A DNA stretch of 64,000 nucleotides from Taibaiella helva (GCF_003545695.1 NZ_QUZZ01000003.1:248001-312000), one strand, 5' to 3'; shown: positions 1-8,258, numbered from the stretch's first letter. Notes: generated by a model not told the origin, from the sequence alone. Numbers and translations: made by a program.

Positions 1-4
1 ATAG

Positions 5-103
5 TACAATTGCGCTAAAGGGTATGTAATTGATCTAGGCTATGATTACTACTTTCAACCTTGTGCTGATTACATTGACGTTAAATCACGATCAACTAAA
101 TAA
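5..103 (+). pseudogene. Possible remnant of an upstream gene, coupled to the lipoprotein gene
   Basis: Frame 2 is open from base 5 to the TAA at 101-103 and encodes about 32 protein-like residues (YNCAKGYVIDLGYDYYF and on). Its stop overlaps the ATG of the next gene in a TAATG arrangement, which usually marks a real upstream gene with translational coupling. However, an in-frame TAG lies at 2-4 and no ATG is available after it, so the reading frame cannot continue leftward as it stands. It may be the tail of a broken gene, a gene with a frameshift, or chance. Product unknown. Confidence 0.25.
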
Positions 104-672
104 TGAAGATTCAACAAATTGCAGGAATATTATTAGTCTTGGCTTTTATAGGTTCTTCTTGCTCACGGCTACATCTTTTTGTAAGTGAAGATAGCTTTGT
201 TCATAAATATAAAGGGTATTTATTGTTAGAAAGAAGGACAATGGATACAAGTTATTCCGACGACATTTATTTAAATAGATTGGCCAATTTAGAAAATAAA
301 TTTTCGCTGCTTTTCTTTGAAACGAGCGTAGATACAAGCGAAAAAAATAGAGAAGTATTGCTCGACTTTTTCAGGAAACAAAGTAGTGCCATTGAACTGG
401 GAACCTACTGTAGCGCAGCATATGAGAAGCTTATCGATGACTACAGCGATACTTTTAGTGTTACTAATAGAGAAACTGTATACATACTGCCTGCTGAGGT
501 TAGATTGATACAAGAGAGTAGGGGTGCGTATGAAAACGAAATTGTGACGATTAAAATAGATGGTGATAGTAAAAAAATAAAAGTAAGGTCGGGTAGAACG
601 ACTTTAGTTTCTATTAATCCTATAATAGGAAGGCATATTATTGACAGACATATGAGGAAGAAAAACTATTAG
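103..672 (+). CDS. Putative lipoprotein of unknown function
   Basis: Encodes 189 residues. The N-terminus is a lipoprotein signal: a short basic start, a hydrophobic stretch (about residues 6-17) and a lipobox ending G-S-S-C with Cys20 as the lipidation site. The rest is a soluble, mixed-charge domain with no motif I recognise. The start ATG at 103 overlaps a TAA in the preceding frame. Base composition is much more AT-rich than in the rest of the window, and codon choice (many AAA, TTA, ATA) differs from the neighbouring housekeeping genes. That suggests recent acquisition, and the gene sits on the 3' side of a tRNA-Asn gene, a common island position. An immunity or accessory lipoprotein is possible but unsupported. 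Confidence 0.6.
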   Translation: MKIQQIAGILLVLAFIGSSCSRLHLFVSEDSFVHKYKGYLLLERRTMDTSYSDDIYLNRLANLENKFSLLFFETSVDTSEKNREVLLDFFRKQSSAIELGTYCSAAYEKLIDDYSDTFSVTNRETVYILPAEVRLIQESRGAYENEIVTIKIDGDSKKIKVRSGRTTLVSINPIIGRHIIDRHMRKKNY

Positions 673-750
673 ATATTATGTGCGATTTAGTAATGGTAGC
701 ATAAGAATGTGCGTCAATATAAACCAATTAATGTGCGCAAATGGCGTGCA

Positions 751-789
751 AATAAAAAAGGGTTTCAAACGTTATCGCTTGAAACCCTT
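751..789 (-). terminator. Intrinsic terminator downstream of tRNA-Asn
   Basis: Perfect 11-bp inverted repeat AAGGGTTTCAA (759-769) / TTGAAACCCTT (779-789) with a 10-base loop. On the minus strand the stem is followed by a run of T (A-run 753-758 on the plus strand), so it terminates transcription leaving the tRNA gene. It may also stop leftward-gene read-through less efficiently, since the plus-strand 3' side is not T-rich. Confidence 0.8.
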
Positions 790-799
790 ATCTGTCTTG

Positions 800-873
800 C
801 TCTCCCTGCTGGACTTGAACCAGCGACCCTCTGATTAACAGTCAGATGCTCTAACCAACTGAGCTAAGGAAGA
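800..873 (-). tRNA. tRNA-Asn (anticodon GTT)
   Basis: A 74-base cloverleaf reads on the minus strand. The acceptor stem pairs TCTTCCT with AGGGAGA (one G-T pair), followed by the TA-GCTC D-arm start with TTGGTTAGAGC, anticodon stem TCTGA/TCAGA around loop CTGTTAA, and a T-arm containing GGTTCAAGTCC. The anticodon is GTT, read by Asn. The discriminator base is G, and no CCA is encoded, so it would be added post-transcriptionally. The 3' end faces the AT-rich left edge of the window, the side on which tRNA-targeting integrases insert DNA. Confidence 0.95.
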
Positions 874-958
874 ATGTGTGTTCCTTGTTGAAAGGAGTGC
901 AAAGGTAAATATTAATTTTAAACGGCCAAAAAAAAGAAGGAATTTTTTTGATCAAAAA

Positions 959-2932
959 TCAGTTTTTTTCTCCCAGGAAAGAGAGATTGATCCACAGGAT
1001 GCGCAGGTCGTCCAGCGCATTGTAGTTCACAGCATACAGCTCGGCCAGCTGCTCTTCATTAAAGGTATCGGGAGGCCGGGTACCTTTAAGGGCATAGGGT
1101 GGAAGCACAGGCGGCTTCAGGAAGGGAAGCTTGGCCGAGGCAGACACGGCATCGGTATAGCCGATCCAGGTTTTTTTCCCACCAAGCACCTGTATGATCT
1201 GCCGGAAGAAAACCTTGCTGCTCTTTACTTTCAGCGCCCACAACGGAAAACCGGCCAGAAATACCAGCGCGCTGGAAATATCGGCGATCCGTTTGTTCCT
1301 GCGTGCGGCTACTGTGGCAATGCGGTATTTTTTATCCAGGGAAAACTCCTCGGCATGATGACGGGAGCTGTTGCTGCCCAGCAATACTTCGCCGCCCGGA
1401 ACGTGTATTTTGTAAAAAGGAGCAGGGGCGCAAGCTTCCATCTGCTCCATGATCTCTTTATAGGTAACGGAACCGCTGTTGAAGATGATCTCGTTGATGC
1501 GGTACAGGCGCTGGATGCCGGGAAGGTCGGTAACCGGCCCCAATACCCGTTGGGCAGGCTCTCCCGCCGGCGTGATCCTGCCGATCACTTCCAGGTTGTA
1601 TTGCATACGCTCCATCAGGAACAAAGTCTCTGCATAATCATCGGGATTGCCTACAATGGCCGTTTTGTAGTCGACCTTGCCCCTGGGCACCAGCCGTATC
1701 CAATGCAGCAGCGACAGCAGCCAGCGGCTAAGGAGCAGCACTACGGTGCCGGTCATGCCGCTGAAGAGAACAATTCCGCGGGAGTAACGGTATTCCAGCG
1801 GCATAAGCCCATATCCGGCCAATACCAATATAGTTCCCAATACCATGCCTCTGCCGGCCTTGAATAAGCTGAAAGGCTTGTCGTAAGCGCCGTTGAGGAA
1901 CAGGCTCAGCAGCCAGAGCACGATGAATAGGGGTGTGGTCCGGATGAGGATGTGGGCCTGGGTGCTTGCCGGCGAAACCTGCAATATGGTATCGAACCAG
2001 AAATTCTTGATCAGCAAAGTGACCAGGGTCAGTAAAATGGCATCGAGCAGGAACATTTTGAACAAAGAGAAAAGATGTTCGCCCCATTTCATGGCGTTCC
2101 GGAGGCCAAGCACCATTTTCAGCCCGGCGATATAGATGGCGGCAAGCCGCCTGGGATAATATTTTCTGACAAACAAGGCATGCGCCTCGTAAAAGACCTT
2201 CATGTACCGGTAGCTGAGCTTACGGGTGCTTTCTCCTTTATAATGGATTACCGAAACTTCGTGGAAATAAATATTCTGAAAACCGGCCAGCCTGATGCGA
2301 TGGCACAGGTCCACATCTTCGCAATACATGAAGTAGCTTTCGTCGAAACGGCCGCCGGCCTGTTCCAGCGCACTGCGCCGCACCAGCAGGCAGCATCCGG
2401 AAAGAATATCCACCCCCGCTGTTTCGCTTTCATTTACCTGTGCAGCATAGTAGCGGTTGAAGACTGTCGAACGGGGAAACAGCTTTGACAGTCCGGTCAG
2501 CTTATAAATGGAAGTCCAGAAGGTTGGGAAGGATTTTTTGGAATCGGGTGCGTAAACGCCTCTGCCGTCGATCAGTCTTGGACCCAGGCCGCCTGTTTGC
2601 GGATGCCTGTCCAGGTAGTCCAGGGTCCGGGTATAGAAATCCTCAGGAACAACCGTGTCGGGATTCAGGAAGTGAATATAGGTTCCGTTTGCCACGGCAA
2701 TACCCTGGTTGTTGGCCCTCGAGAAGCCGACATTCTCTTTATTGGCAATGAGCATTACCCCGGGAAATTTTTCGGCTACCAGGTTGCAGCTGTCATCGGA
2801 AGACTGGTTGTCGATCACGATGATCTCGGCATCTACCGGCGCAGTAGCCCGGATAACGGAATGCAGGCACAATTCAAGAAAATACTGCACATTGTAGCTG
2901 ACAATAATAACCGAAACCTTCTTTTGTAGCAT
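959..2932 (-). CDS. Family 2 glycosyltransferase fused to a phosphoglycosyltransferase-like membrane domain
   Basis: 657 residues. Residues ~5-250 form a GT-A family 2 glycosyltransferase of the rhamnosyltransferase (WbbL-like) kind: VSVIIVSYN at the start, IDNQSSDDS near 40-47, FLNPDTVVPEDF as the metal-binding region and ESYFMYCEDVDLCHR as the acceptor-side motif. Next come about five hydrophobic segments (~290-430), then a nucleotide-binding-like region (IVGNPDDYAE...) resembling the CoA_binding_3 domain of WbaP/WcaJ enzymes. The C-terminal piece (KRIADISSALVFL, VFFRQ, DLRILW) resembles bacterial sugar transferases but is very short and lacks the KFRSM-type catalytic segment. Probable role: cell-surface polysaccharide assembly at the inner membrane. 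A TACTTTTG -7 box lies upstream on the minus strand (2985-2992). The GT2 call is firm; the role of the C-terminal half is inference. Confidence 0.8.
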   Translation of the reverse strand: MLQKKVSVIIVSYNVQYFLELCLHSVIRATAPVDAEIIVIDNQSSDDSCNLVAEKFPGVMLIANKENVGFSRANNQGIAVANGTYIHFLNPDTVVPEDFYTRTLDYLDRHPQTGGLGPRLIDGRGVYAPDSKKSFPTFWTSIYKLTGLSKLFPRSTVFNRYYAAQVNESETAGVDILSGCCLLVRRSALEQAGGRFDESYFMYCEDVDLCHRIRLAGFQNIYFHEVSVIHYKGESTRKLSYRYMKVFYEAHALFVRKYYPRRLAAIYIAGLKMVLGLRNAMKWGEHLFSLFKMFLLDAILLTLVTLLIKNFWFDTILQVSPASTQAHILIRTTPLFIVLWLLSLFLNGAYDKPFSLFKAGRGMVLGTILVLAGYGLMPLEYRYSRGIVLFSGMTGTVVLLLSRWLLSLLHWIRLVPRGKVDYKTAIVGNPDDYAETLFLMERMQYNLEVIGRITPAGEPAQRVLGPVTDLPGIQRLYRINEIIFNSGSVTYKEIMEQMEACAPAPFYKIHVPGGEVLLGSNSSRHHAEEFSLDKKYRIATVAARRNKRIADISSALVFLAGFPLWALKVKSSKVFFRQIIQVLGGKKTWIGYTDAVSASAKLPFLKPPVLPPYALKGTRPPDTFNEEQLAELYAVNYNALDDLRILWINLSFLGEKN

Positions 2933-2984
2933 AGCATATTCCGGGGCCCCGGGAATTGTACAGCCCTGAGCTCTTTGATCATCT

Positions 2985-2992
2985 CAAAAGTA
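2985..2992 (-). promoter_or_regulatory. Candidate -7 box for the glycosyltransferase gene
   Basis: The minus strand reads TACTTTTG, matching the Bacteroidota -7 consensus TAnnTTTG, 52 bases before the ATG at 2932. No TTTG is seen at the expected -33 spacing, so this rests on the -7 box alone. Confidence 0.4.
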
Positions 2993-3089
2993 AAGGGAAC
3001 AAAAAGCACCTCCGTGCCACAAAAATAAATTTTCTGCGAGGAAGTGCAAACTGTGAGTATTAATAATTTAGTGCAGGATGTTCCCTGTT

Positions 3090-3833
3090 TTAATATACGT
3101 GCTGTCCGCCGTTAATGGCATAATTGGCGCCGGTAATGAATGCGGAATGCGGCGAAGTCAGGAAAGACACCAGGTGGGCAATCTCTTCCGTACCGCCCAT
3201 ACGCCCTACGGGAATGCCTTCGATAATTTTGTTCCGCACTTCAGGTGCAACGGCCATGACCATATCTGTAGCCACATAGCCGGGCGAGATCGTATTGACG
3301 GTTATTCCTTTTGATGCGGTTTCGATAGCCAGGGTCTTGGTAATGCCATGCATGCCTGCCTTGGCGGCTGCATAATTTACCTGTCCAAACTGGGCCCTCT
3401 GGCCGTTTACGGAAGAAATGTTGATGATCCTGCCATAAGAGCGGTCAAGCATAGGGTTGATCACGTGGCGGCAGCAATTGAATACACTGGTGAGGTTGGC
3501 GCCGATCACCGCATCCCAGTTGTCACGGCTCATTTTCTTAAACGCACCGTCGCGGGTAATGCCGGCATTGTTGACCAGCACATCTACCGCGCCATGGTCG
3601 TTATGGATCGCTTCTACCATAGCGCCTACGGCATCGTAATCGGATACGTCGGCCTGGTAAAGATGGAATTCGTAACCTTCCGACCGCATCTGGGCCTGCC
3701 AGGCTTCTGCCTTATCCCTGCTGCGGTAATTGGCACATACAACATAGCCATCATCAGAAAGCCTTTTGCAAATATGAGTTCCCAGTCCCCCGGTAGCGCC
3801 GGTTACCAGAGCAATATATTTTTGCTTCTCCAT
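3090..3833 (-). CDS. SDR-family oxidoreductase, acetoacetyl-CoA reductase-like (PhaB type)
   Basis: 247 residues, the usual length of classical short-chain dehydrogenases. The cofactor motif TGATGGLGTHI is at ~11-21, NNAG at ~89-92, and the catalytic set Ser (NISSVNG) with YxxxK (NYAAAKAGMHG) is complete. The phrase GQRAQFGQVNYAAAKAG and the C-terminus INGGQHVY are characteristic of PhaB/FabG-like acetoacetyl-CoA reductases, which reduce acetoacetyl-CoA to (R)-3-hydroxybutyryl-CoA with NADPH in the cytoplasm. No polyhydroxyalkanoate synthase is in the window, so the substrate is inferred from the motif only; FabG-like 3-ketoacyl reduction is the alternative. Separated by ~110 bases from the polyprenyl synthase gene, same strand. 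Confidence 0.8.
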   Translation of the reverse strand: MEKQKYIALVTGATGGLGTHICKRLSDDGYVVCANYRSRDKAEAWQAQMRSEGYEFHLYQADVSDYDAVGAMVEAIHNDHGAVDVLVNNAGITRDGAFKKMSRDNWDAVIGANLTSVFNCCRHVINPMLDRSYGRIINISSVNGQRAQFGQVNYAAAKAGMHGITKTLAIETASKGITVNTISPGYVATDMVMAVAPEVRNKIIEGIPVGRMGGTEEIAHLVSFLTSPHSAFITGANYAINGGQHVY

Positions 3834-3942
3834 AAGCGTATATTTTTTTTGATCAAATTAGAGAAAAAAGACCAGATGAAAAAAATATACTGCCAAAGAT
3901 CAGAATAGCTTAATAATGGTGTTGCAAAGGGCGGTAAGGCGA

Positions 3943-4905
3943 TCAATAGCGCCGTTCGGTGACGTACTGTACCAGCTCTTCCATGGCCGTACGGGCTTCC
4001 GACTCGGGAAACTGGTGCAGCAGCGCCATCGCTTCCTGCTGGTAGGCCAGCATTTTTTCGCGTGCATAGGCGATACCACCACTTTGCTTTACCAGCTCGA
4101 TCACCTCGTTTACTTTTTGTTTGTCCTTATTGTGGTTTTTGACTATGTAAATTATTCTACGTTTTGTGGAATCATCTGCCTGCTGCAAAGTGTAGATCAG
4201 GGGCAAGGTCATCTTTTTCTCTTTGATATCGATGCCGGTAGGCTTACCTATATTATCATGTCCGTAGTCGAAAAGATCATCCTTGATCTGGAAGCTGATC
4301 CCTATTTTTTCGCCGAAGCTGTGAAAGAGCCGGGTTTTTTCTTCGTCGCCGGTGGCCGACCATGCGCCGGCCGCACAGGCCGAGGCCAGCAGCGAGGCCG
4401 TTTTGCTGCGGATGATCTCAAAATACACTTCTTCCTTGATGTCCAGCTTGCGTGTTTTTTCCATTTGCAGCAATTCTCCCTCGCTCATTTCCTTGACCGC
4501 TGTAGAGACGATTTTGAGAATACGGAAATCATCGTTGTCCAGCGAAAGCAAAAGGCCTTTGGACAGCAGGTAATCGCCTACGAGCACAGCCACTTTATTC
4601 TTCCAAAGGGCGTTAATGGAAAAGAAGTTCCGGCGCAGGTTGGCGTCATCGACCACATCGTCGTGCACCAGGGTGGCAGTATGGAGCAGCTCGATGAGGG
4701 ATGAGGCGCGGTAAGTCGCTTCAGTAACCGTGCCGCTGATCTTTGCCGCCAGGAACACAAACATCGGGCGCATTTGCTTGCCTTTGCGCCGGATAATGAA
4801 ACGCATGATCCGGTCGAGCATGGGGTTGCGGCTGCGCACGTTTTCAGCAAACTTCTTTTCAAACAGGTCCAGCTCTTCGGCTATCGGTTTTTTTACATTT
4901 TTCAC
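3943..4905 (-). CDS. Polyprenyl (octaprenyl/nonaprenyl-type) diphosphate synthase
   Basis: 320 residues, the normal size for a trans long-chain prenyl diphosphate synthase. It condenses isopentenyl diphosphate onto an allylic primer to make the side chain of menaquinone. The first Asp-rich motif is DDVVDD with the following RR (LVHDDVVDDANLRR, ~80-93), and the second is DDLFDYG, both binding Mg-diphosphate. GKQMRP near the N-terminus fits the IPP-binding region. The start is a GTG at 4903-4905: the only nearby ATG is out of frame and followed at once by a stop. Exact chain length cannot be read from sequence by eye. Confidence 0.9.
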   Translation of the reverse strand: MKNVKKPIAEELDLFEKKFAENVRSRNPMLDRIMRFIIRRKGKQMRPMFVFLAAKISGTVTEATYRASSLIELLHTATLVHDDVVDDANLRRNFFSINALWKNKVAVLVGDYLLSKGLLLSLDNDDFRILKIVSTAVKEMSEGELLQMEKTRKLDIKEEVYFEIIRSKTASLLASACAAGAWSATGDEEKTRLFHSFGEKIGISFQIKDDLFDYGHDNIGKPTGIDIKEKKMTLPLIYTLQQADDSTKRRIIYIVKNHNKDKQKVNEVIELVKQSGGIAYAREKMLAYQQEAMALLHQFPESEARTAMEELVQYVTERRY

Positions 4906-5257
4906 ACAGATATATTATTAATACGGCAAAGAATACTTTTTTTAAAATTATTTCTATTTTGCCCCGGTTTTTGGCGGTTTTCTCGTCTTTACATTCGGGC
5001 AGCTAAAATAGACAAGGAAATTGAATCGGCGCCCGGAAATAATTTAAGGACCGATATTCTTTGGCATGATTCTTGTTAAATGAATTAATCGTATTCAGAC
5101 AGGCAAAGGTTACCTTGCAATTAGCATTAATTATTATTGAAAGAAAACACCCATAATTTTTATTAATGCATTGTATTTGTATATTGTTTAGATTATTTTG
5201 ACAAGAATTTAAAGATTGCCTATAATACATTTTTTTTTTTTTTTGAAAAGCGTGTTT
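4906..5257. other. AT-rich divergent intergenic region, no gene seen
   Basis: About 350 bases between the divergent prenyl synthase and ompA-type genes. Open frames here are low-complexity and not protein-like. It contains the T15 tract and the leader of the downstream outer-membrane protein gene; nothing else was recognised. Confidence 0.5.
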
Positions 5258-5265
5258 TACCTTTG
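5230..5265 (+). promoter_or_regulatory. Promoter region of the major OMP gene, with a T15 homopolymer
   Basis: TACCTTTG (5258-5265) is an exact match to the Bacteroidota -7 box TAnnTTTG, 55 bases before the ATG. Immediately upstream, inside what should be the -33/-7 spacer, lies an uninterrupted run of 15 T (5230-5244). A TTTG at the end of this run (5242-5245) is only 12 bases from the -7 box, too near for the usual ~19-21-base spacer. Confidence 0.6.
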
Positions 5266-5320
5266 TCCCGAACTTTAGCAAGTAAACGCGTAAACTTTTT
5301 TTAAATAAACAACTCTCGTT

Positions 5321-7015
5321 ATGGTCAACAAAAAGTACATCTTGCTTGCCGGCGTGTGTTCAGCTCTAGCTGTACAGCCCGCATTCGCACAAGAATCAAC
5401 CCAGGCTTCCTGGAGCGGTAGAGATATGACTTACCGCGGTCAGAGCTATGATGCGTTGGACACTGCCTACATTCCCGCTTCAAGGATGGAGCAGCAGCGC
5501 CAATACCTGAACCACCAATATGCATTCCCCGCAAAGCCCCGCAACATGTGGGAAATCGGTATCAATGCCGGTCTGGTAAACATCATTGGCGACGTGCCCA
5601 GCAAAGGTCCCTGGAATGCTCCTAAATTCCTGAATTCCATTGGTTTCGGTGCTACTATCCGTAAAGCTTTGGGTTATGCAACTTCAGTACGTCTGCAGTA
5701 TAACTACATGGGCGCTACCGGTTTCGACTACCGCGGCCGTGATGCAGGAAACGAAGCTCCCTGGAACCTGCCTGGCAGCACTTACAGCGGAAAAGTGTAT
5801 AACAACTACAAGTTCAACGGTCACGAAGCTACCCTGCAACTGGTAGGTTCTATCAACAACATCAAGTTCCACAAAGCCAAGAACGTAGTAAGCCTCTACG
5901 GCTTCATCGGTGGTGGTGCTTTGATCTGGCAGACCAAAGTGTCTACCAAAAATGCACAAGGCCAGAACTACGACTTCGCTACCCTGGACAGGCAGACTAC
6001 TGCTAAAGCCAAGAACGACCTGTACAAGCAATGGCTGAAAGACGCTGATAACTACAACTACCTGGTAACTAAATCTGACTACACTGGTTCAGGCCAGGCT
6101 GGTATGTCTATCGGCGACAATTCTGTAACGCCTGTTCTGGTAGGTGGTTTGGGTATCCAGTTCAAACTCGGTAACCGTGTTTCTCTGAACTTCGAAGACA
6201 AGATCACCTATGCCGGTCTGGACAATCTGGACGGTGTTACTATGGATCCTGTTGTCGGTGGCGGTCTGTCTTCTGACAAAGACTTCATCAACTATGCTTC
6301 TGTTGGCCTGTCTTTCAACATCGGCAACAAAAAGCGCAGCGTACTGCCTCTGTGGTGGGTTAACCCGATGGATCACATCTACAACGAGCTGGCCGATCCT
6401 CGTCACATGAAACTGCCTGATCCGGTACTGCCTGACGCTGATGGCGACGGTGTAACTGATCAGTTCGACAAATGCCCTGATACTCCTGCTGGTGTAGCTG
6501 TTGACGCTCACGGTTGCCCGCTGGATACTGACGGTGATGGTGTTCCTGACTACAAAGACAAGCAACTGATCACTCCGACTGAATGTCAACCTGTTGACGC
6601 TGACGGTGTAGGCAAATGCCCTGATCCTGAGTGCTGCAAAAACATGACTGCTGCTGGTTGCAACCTGGGTGCCGGTTCTATCTGCTTCAAATCCAACTCT
6701 GCTAAGCTGAGCTCTGAAGCACAAAACCAACTGGCTAACCTGGCTGCTCAGATGAAAGCTGCTCCCACTTGTAAAGTAGTTGTAATGGGCAACGCTGGTA
6801 ACAGCAAAGTTCAGCAGCAACGTTCATGGGATCGCGTAAATGCTGTAATCGAATACATGAGCGAAACTCAGCAGATCAGCCGCGATCAGTTCATCTTCCA
6901 ATATCAAGGTGGTACTGGTGATGTAAACTGTGTAATGTATCGCTCTGCAATGCCTGGTGAAGAAGGCCCCTCTAACCTGCCTCCTCCCCACCCGCAGCTC
7001 GGAACTAAAAAATAA
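5321..7015 (+). CDS. OmpA-family outer-membrane beta-barrel protein with thrombospondin type 3 repeats
   Basis: 564 residues. A signal peptide (to about ...QPAFAQ, residue ~23) is followed by a beta-barrel region (~60-345) rich in alternating aromatic/Gly strands. Then come Ca-binding type 3 repeats (DADGDGVTDQFDKCPDT; DTDGDGVPDYKD; ~375-425), a Cys-rich linker (TECQPVDADGVGKCPDPECC), and a C-terminal OmpA-like domain (~450-530). In that domain the peptidoglycan-binding Asp of the usual TDxxG motif appears as Asn/Gly (MGNAGN), so wall binding may be weakened. Codon use is strongly biased to a few codons (GCT, GGT, CTG, AAC), as in very highly expressed genes. The gene stands alone with its own promoter and terminator. 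An abundant structural porin-like OMP is the likely role. Confidence 0.85.
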   Translation: MVNKKYILLAGVCSALAVQPAFAQESTQASWSGRDMTYRGQSYDALDTAYIPASRMEQQRQYLNHQYAFPAKPRNMWEIGINAGLVNIIGDVPSKGPWNAPKFLNSIGFGATIRKALGYATSVRLQYNYMGATGFDYRGRDAGNEAPWNLPGSTYSGKVYNNYKFNGHEATLQLVGSINNIKFHKAKNVVSLYGFIGGGALIWQTKVSTKNAQGQNYDFATLDRQTTAKAKNDLYKQWLKDADNYNYLVTKSDYTGSGQAGMSIGDNSVTPVLVGGLGIQFKLGNRVSLNFEDKITYAGLDNLDGVTMDPVVGGGLSSDKDFINYASVGLSFNIGNKKRSVLPLWWVNPMDHIYNELADPRHMKLPDPVLPDADGDGVTDQFDKCPDTPAGVAVDAHGCPLDTDGDGVPDYKDKQLITPTECQPVDADGVGKCPDPECCKNMTAAGCNLGAGSICFKSNSAKLSSEAQNQLANLAAQMKAAPTCKVVVMGNAGNSKVQQQRSWDRVNAVIEYMSETQQISRDQFIFQYQGGTGDVNCVMYRSAMPGEEGPSNLPPPHPQLGTKK

Positions 7016-7042
7016 GATGTTGCTTCGGCAATGATTATAATG

Positions 7043-7078
7043 AGAAGCCCCGGAGATCCGGGGCTTCTCTTTTTTATT
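7043..7078 (+). terminator. Intrinsic terminator of the ompA-type gene
   Basis: Perfect 11-bp stem AGAAGCCCCGG (7043-7053) / CCGGGGCTTCT (7058-7068), AGAT loop, followed by CTTTTTT. A strong rho-independent terminator 28 bases after the stop codon. Confidence 0.95.
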
Positions 7079-7398
7079 CCTTATTTTATTCCCGTATCGT
7101 ATGCTCCGCTGTGGCTATAAAACCAAGGTTGTGGCTATATGGCATGCATGGCTCCCTGTCCTTATTCAAGTGACAAAAAGCTGGGAAATTAAGCCCCTGG
7201 TCCGGAGCTGGTATTTTCAGCTTTCATTAATGCAAGCTTTATGCCCTCCACTTTTCAGGCTTTGCCTAAAGCCTCCTGTAAATCGCTTCTAGTTGGCTTT
7301 AAGGGATGAGAAGAGAACAGGAACTGTAAGGACGAAAGGGCGCGGCCTTTGCCGCATTGGCTACATTGTGTGGGCGCAAGAGCAGGAGCAAGGAAGAT
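7079..7398. other. Intergenic stretch without recognisable genes
   Basis: About 320 bases between the OMP terminator and the scpB terminator. A 63-codon open frame exists on the plus strand but looks random (no start context, no family resemblance). No RNA or repeat was recognised. Confidence 0.5.
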
Positions 7399-7430
7399 AA
7401 AAAAAGCAGCCACCCACGGCGGCTGCTTTC
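7399..7430 (-). terminator. Intrinsic terminator of scpB
   Basis: Stem AAGCAGCC (7404-7411) / GGCTGCTT (7421-7428); on the minus strand it is followed by a run of T (A-run at 7399-7405 on plus). Lies just beyond the scpB stop. Confidence 0.85.
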
Positions 7431-7451
7431 GTCTTAAAGTTATATTGATGA

Positions 7452-8258
7452 TCAGTTGATTTCTTCCTCTCCTTCTTCCTGGTCGCCGTCAGCGTCTGTT
7501 CCTTCTTCTGTGCCGTCTCTCTTCTCTTCCTGTTCCTCTGCATCCGATTGACCGGCGGGTTCTATATCTGCGTCGGCTGTGTTTGTTACAGCGCTTTCTT
7601 CTCCTTCCTCCGCTTCTGTGGCTTCGATCTTCAGCTCACCATTATTGTCGACAATCATCTGGCGGTTAGGCTGCTCATCGGGCAAGGCTTCTTCCCCGCT
7701 GGTAGGCAGCACGATATCGGTATTGCCGATCTCTTTCAGCTGGGGAAGGTCGGCCGGCGAATTAACGCCGAGATAGTCCATAAAGTTTTTGGTGGTTGCA
7801 TACAGCAGGGGCTTGCCCACAGCTTCTTCATTGCGACCGGCAATCACGATCAGCTCTTTTTCCAGGAGCTTCTGGATCGAATAGTCAGAGCTTACGCCCC
7901 TGATGAATTCAATTTCCGATTTAGTGATCGGCTGCTTGTAGGAGATGATGGCCAGCGTTTCCATAGCGGCGGAGGACAGCTTCTTAATGTACTTGTCCCC
8001 ATTGAGCTGCAGCACGGTCTGATGATAGGTTTTCTTGGTCAGGAACTGGTAGCCGCCACCGGTTTCCCTCAGTTCAAAAGGATAGTAGTCCGTATCATAT
8101 TTTTCCTTCACTGCTTCGAGGCAAATGGCGACTTTCTCACTTTCCAGCTGTTCTTCCATTACATTACCCAGCAGCTCGATCATCTCCATCTGCGGCAGGG
8201 GGCGCTCGCTGGCAAAAATCAGGGCCTCCACATGCGGCATTAATTGTTCCATTTCCAT
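7452..8258 (-). CDS. scpB: Segregation and condensation protein B
   Basis: 268 residues. Residues ~1-190 match ScpB: VEALIFASERPLP near the N-terminus and the second winged helix ALIFASER...AMETLAIISYKQPITKSEIEFIRGVSS, ending in KPLLYATTKNFMDYLGV. ScpB dimers join ScpA and SMC in the bacterial condensin complex that compacts and separates the chromosome. The last ~75 residues are a very acidic tail (long Glu/Asp runs), an extension often seen in Bacteroidota but of unknown function. Divergent from the YkuK-like gene; ends at a strong terminator. Confidence 0.93.
   Translation of the reverse strand: MEMEQLMPHVEALIFASERPLPQMEMIELLGNVMEEQLESEKVAICLEAVKEKYDTDYYPFELRETGGGYQFLTKKTYHQTVLQLNGDKYIKKLSSAAMETLAIISYKQPITKSEIEFIRGVSSDYSIQKLLEKELIVIAGRNEEAVGKPLLYATTKNFMDYLGVNSPADLPQLKEIGNTDIVLPTSGEEALPDEQPNRQMIVDNNGELKIEATEAEEGEESAVTNTADADIEPAGQSDAEEQEEKRDGTEEGTDADGDQEEGEEEIN

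Noticed and set aside
878-1867. 329-codon frame opposite the glycosyltransferase gene
   Set aside because: It is the antisense shadow of the GT2 gene; the minus-strand protein has clear GT2 motifs and the shadow has none.
7101-7292. 63-codon open frame on the plus strand after the ompA terminator
   Set aside because: No family resemblance, no start context, unlikely composition; lies in a gene-free stretch.
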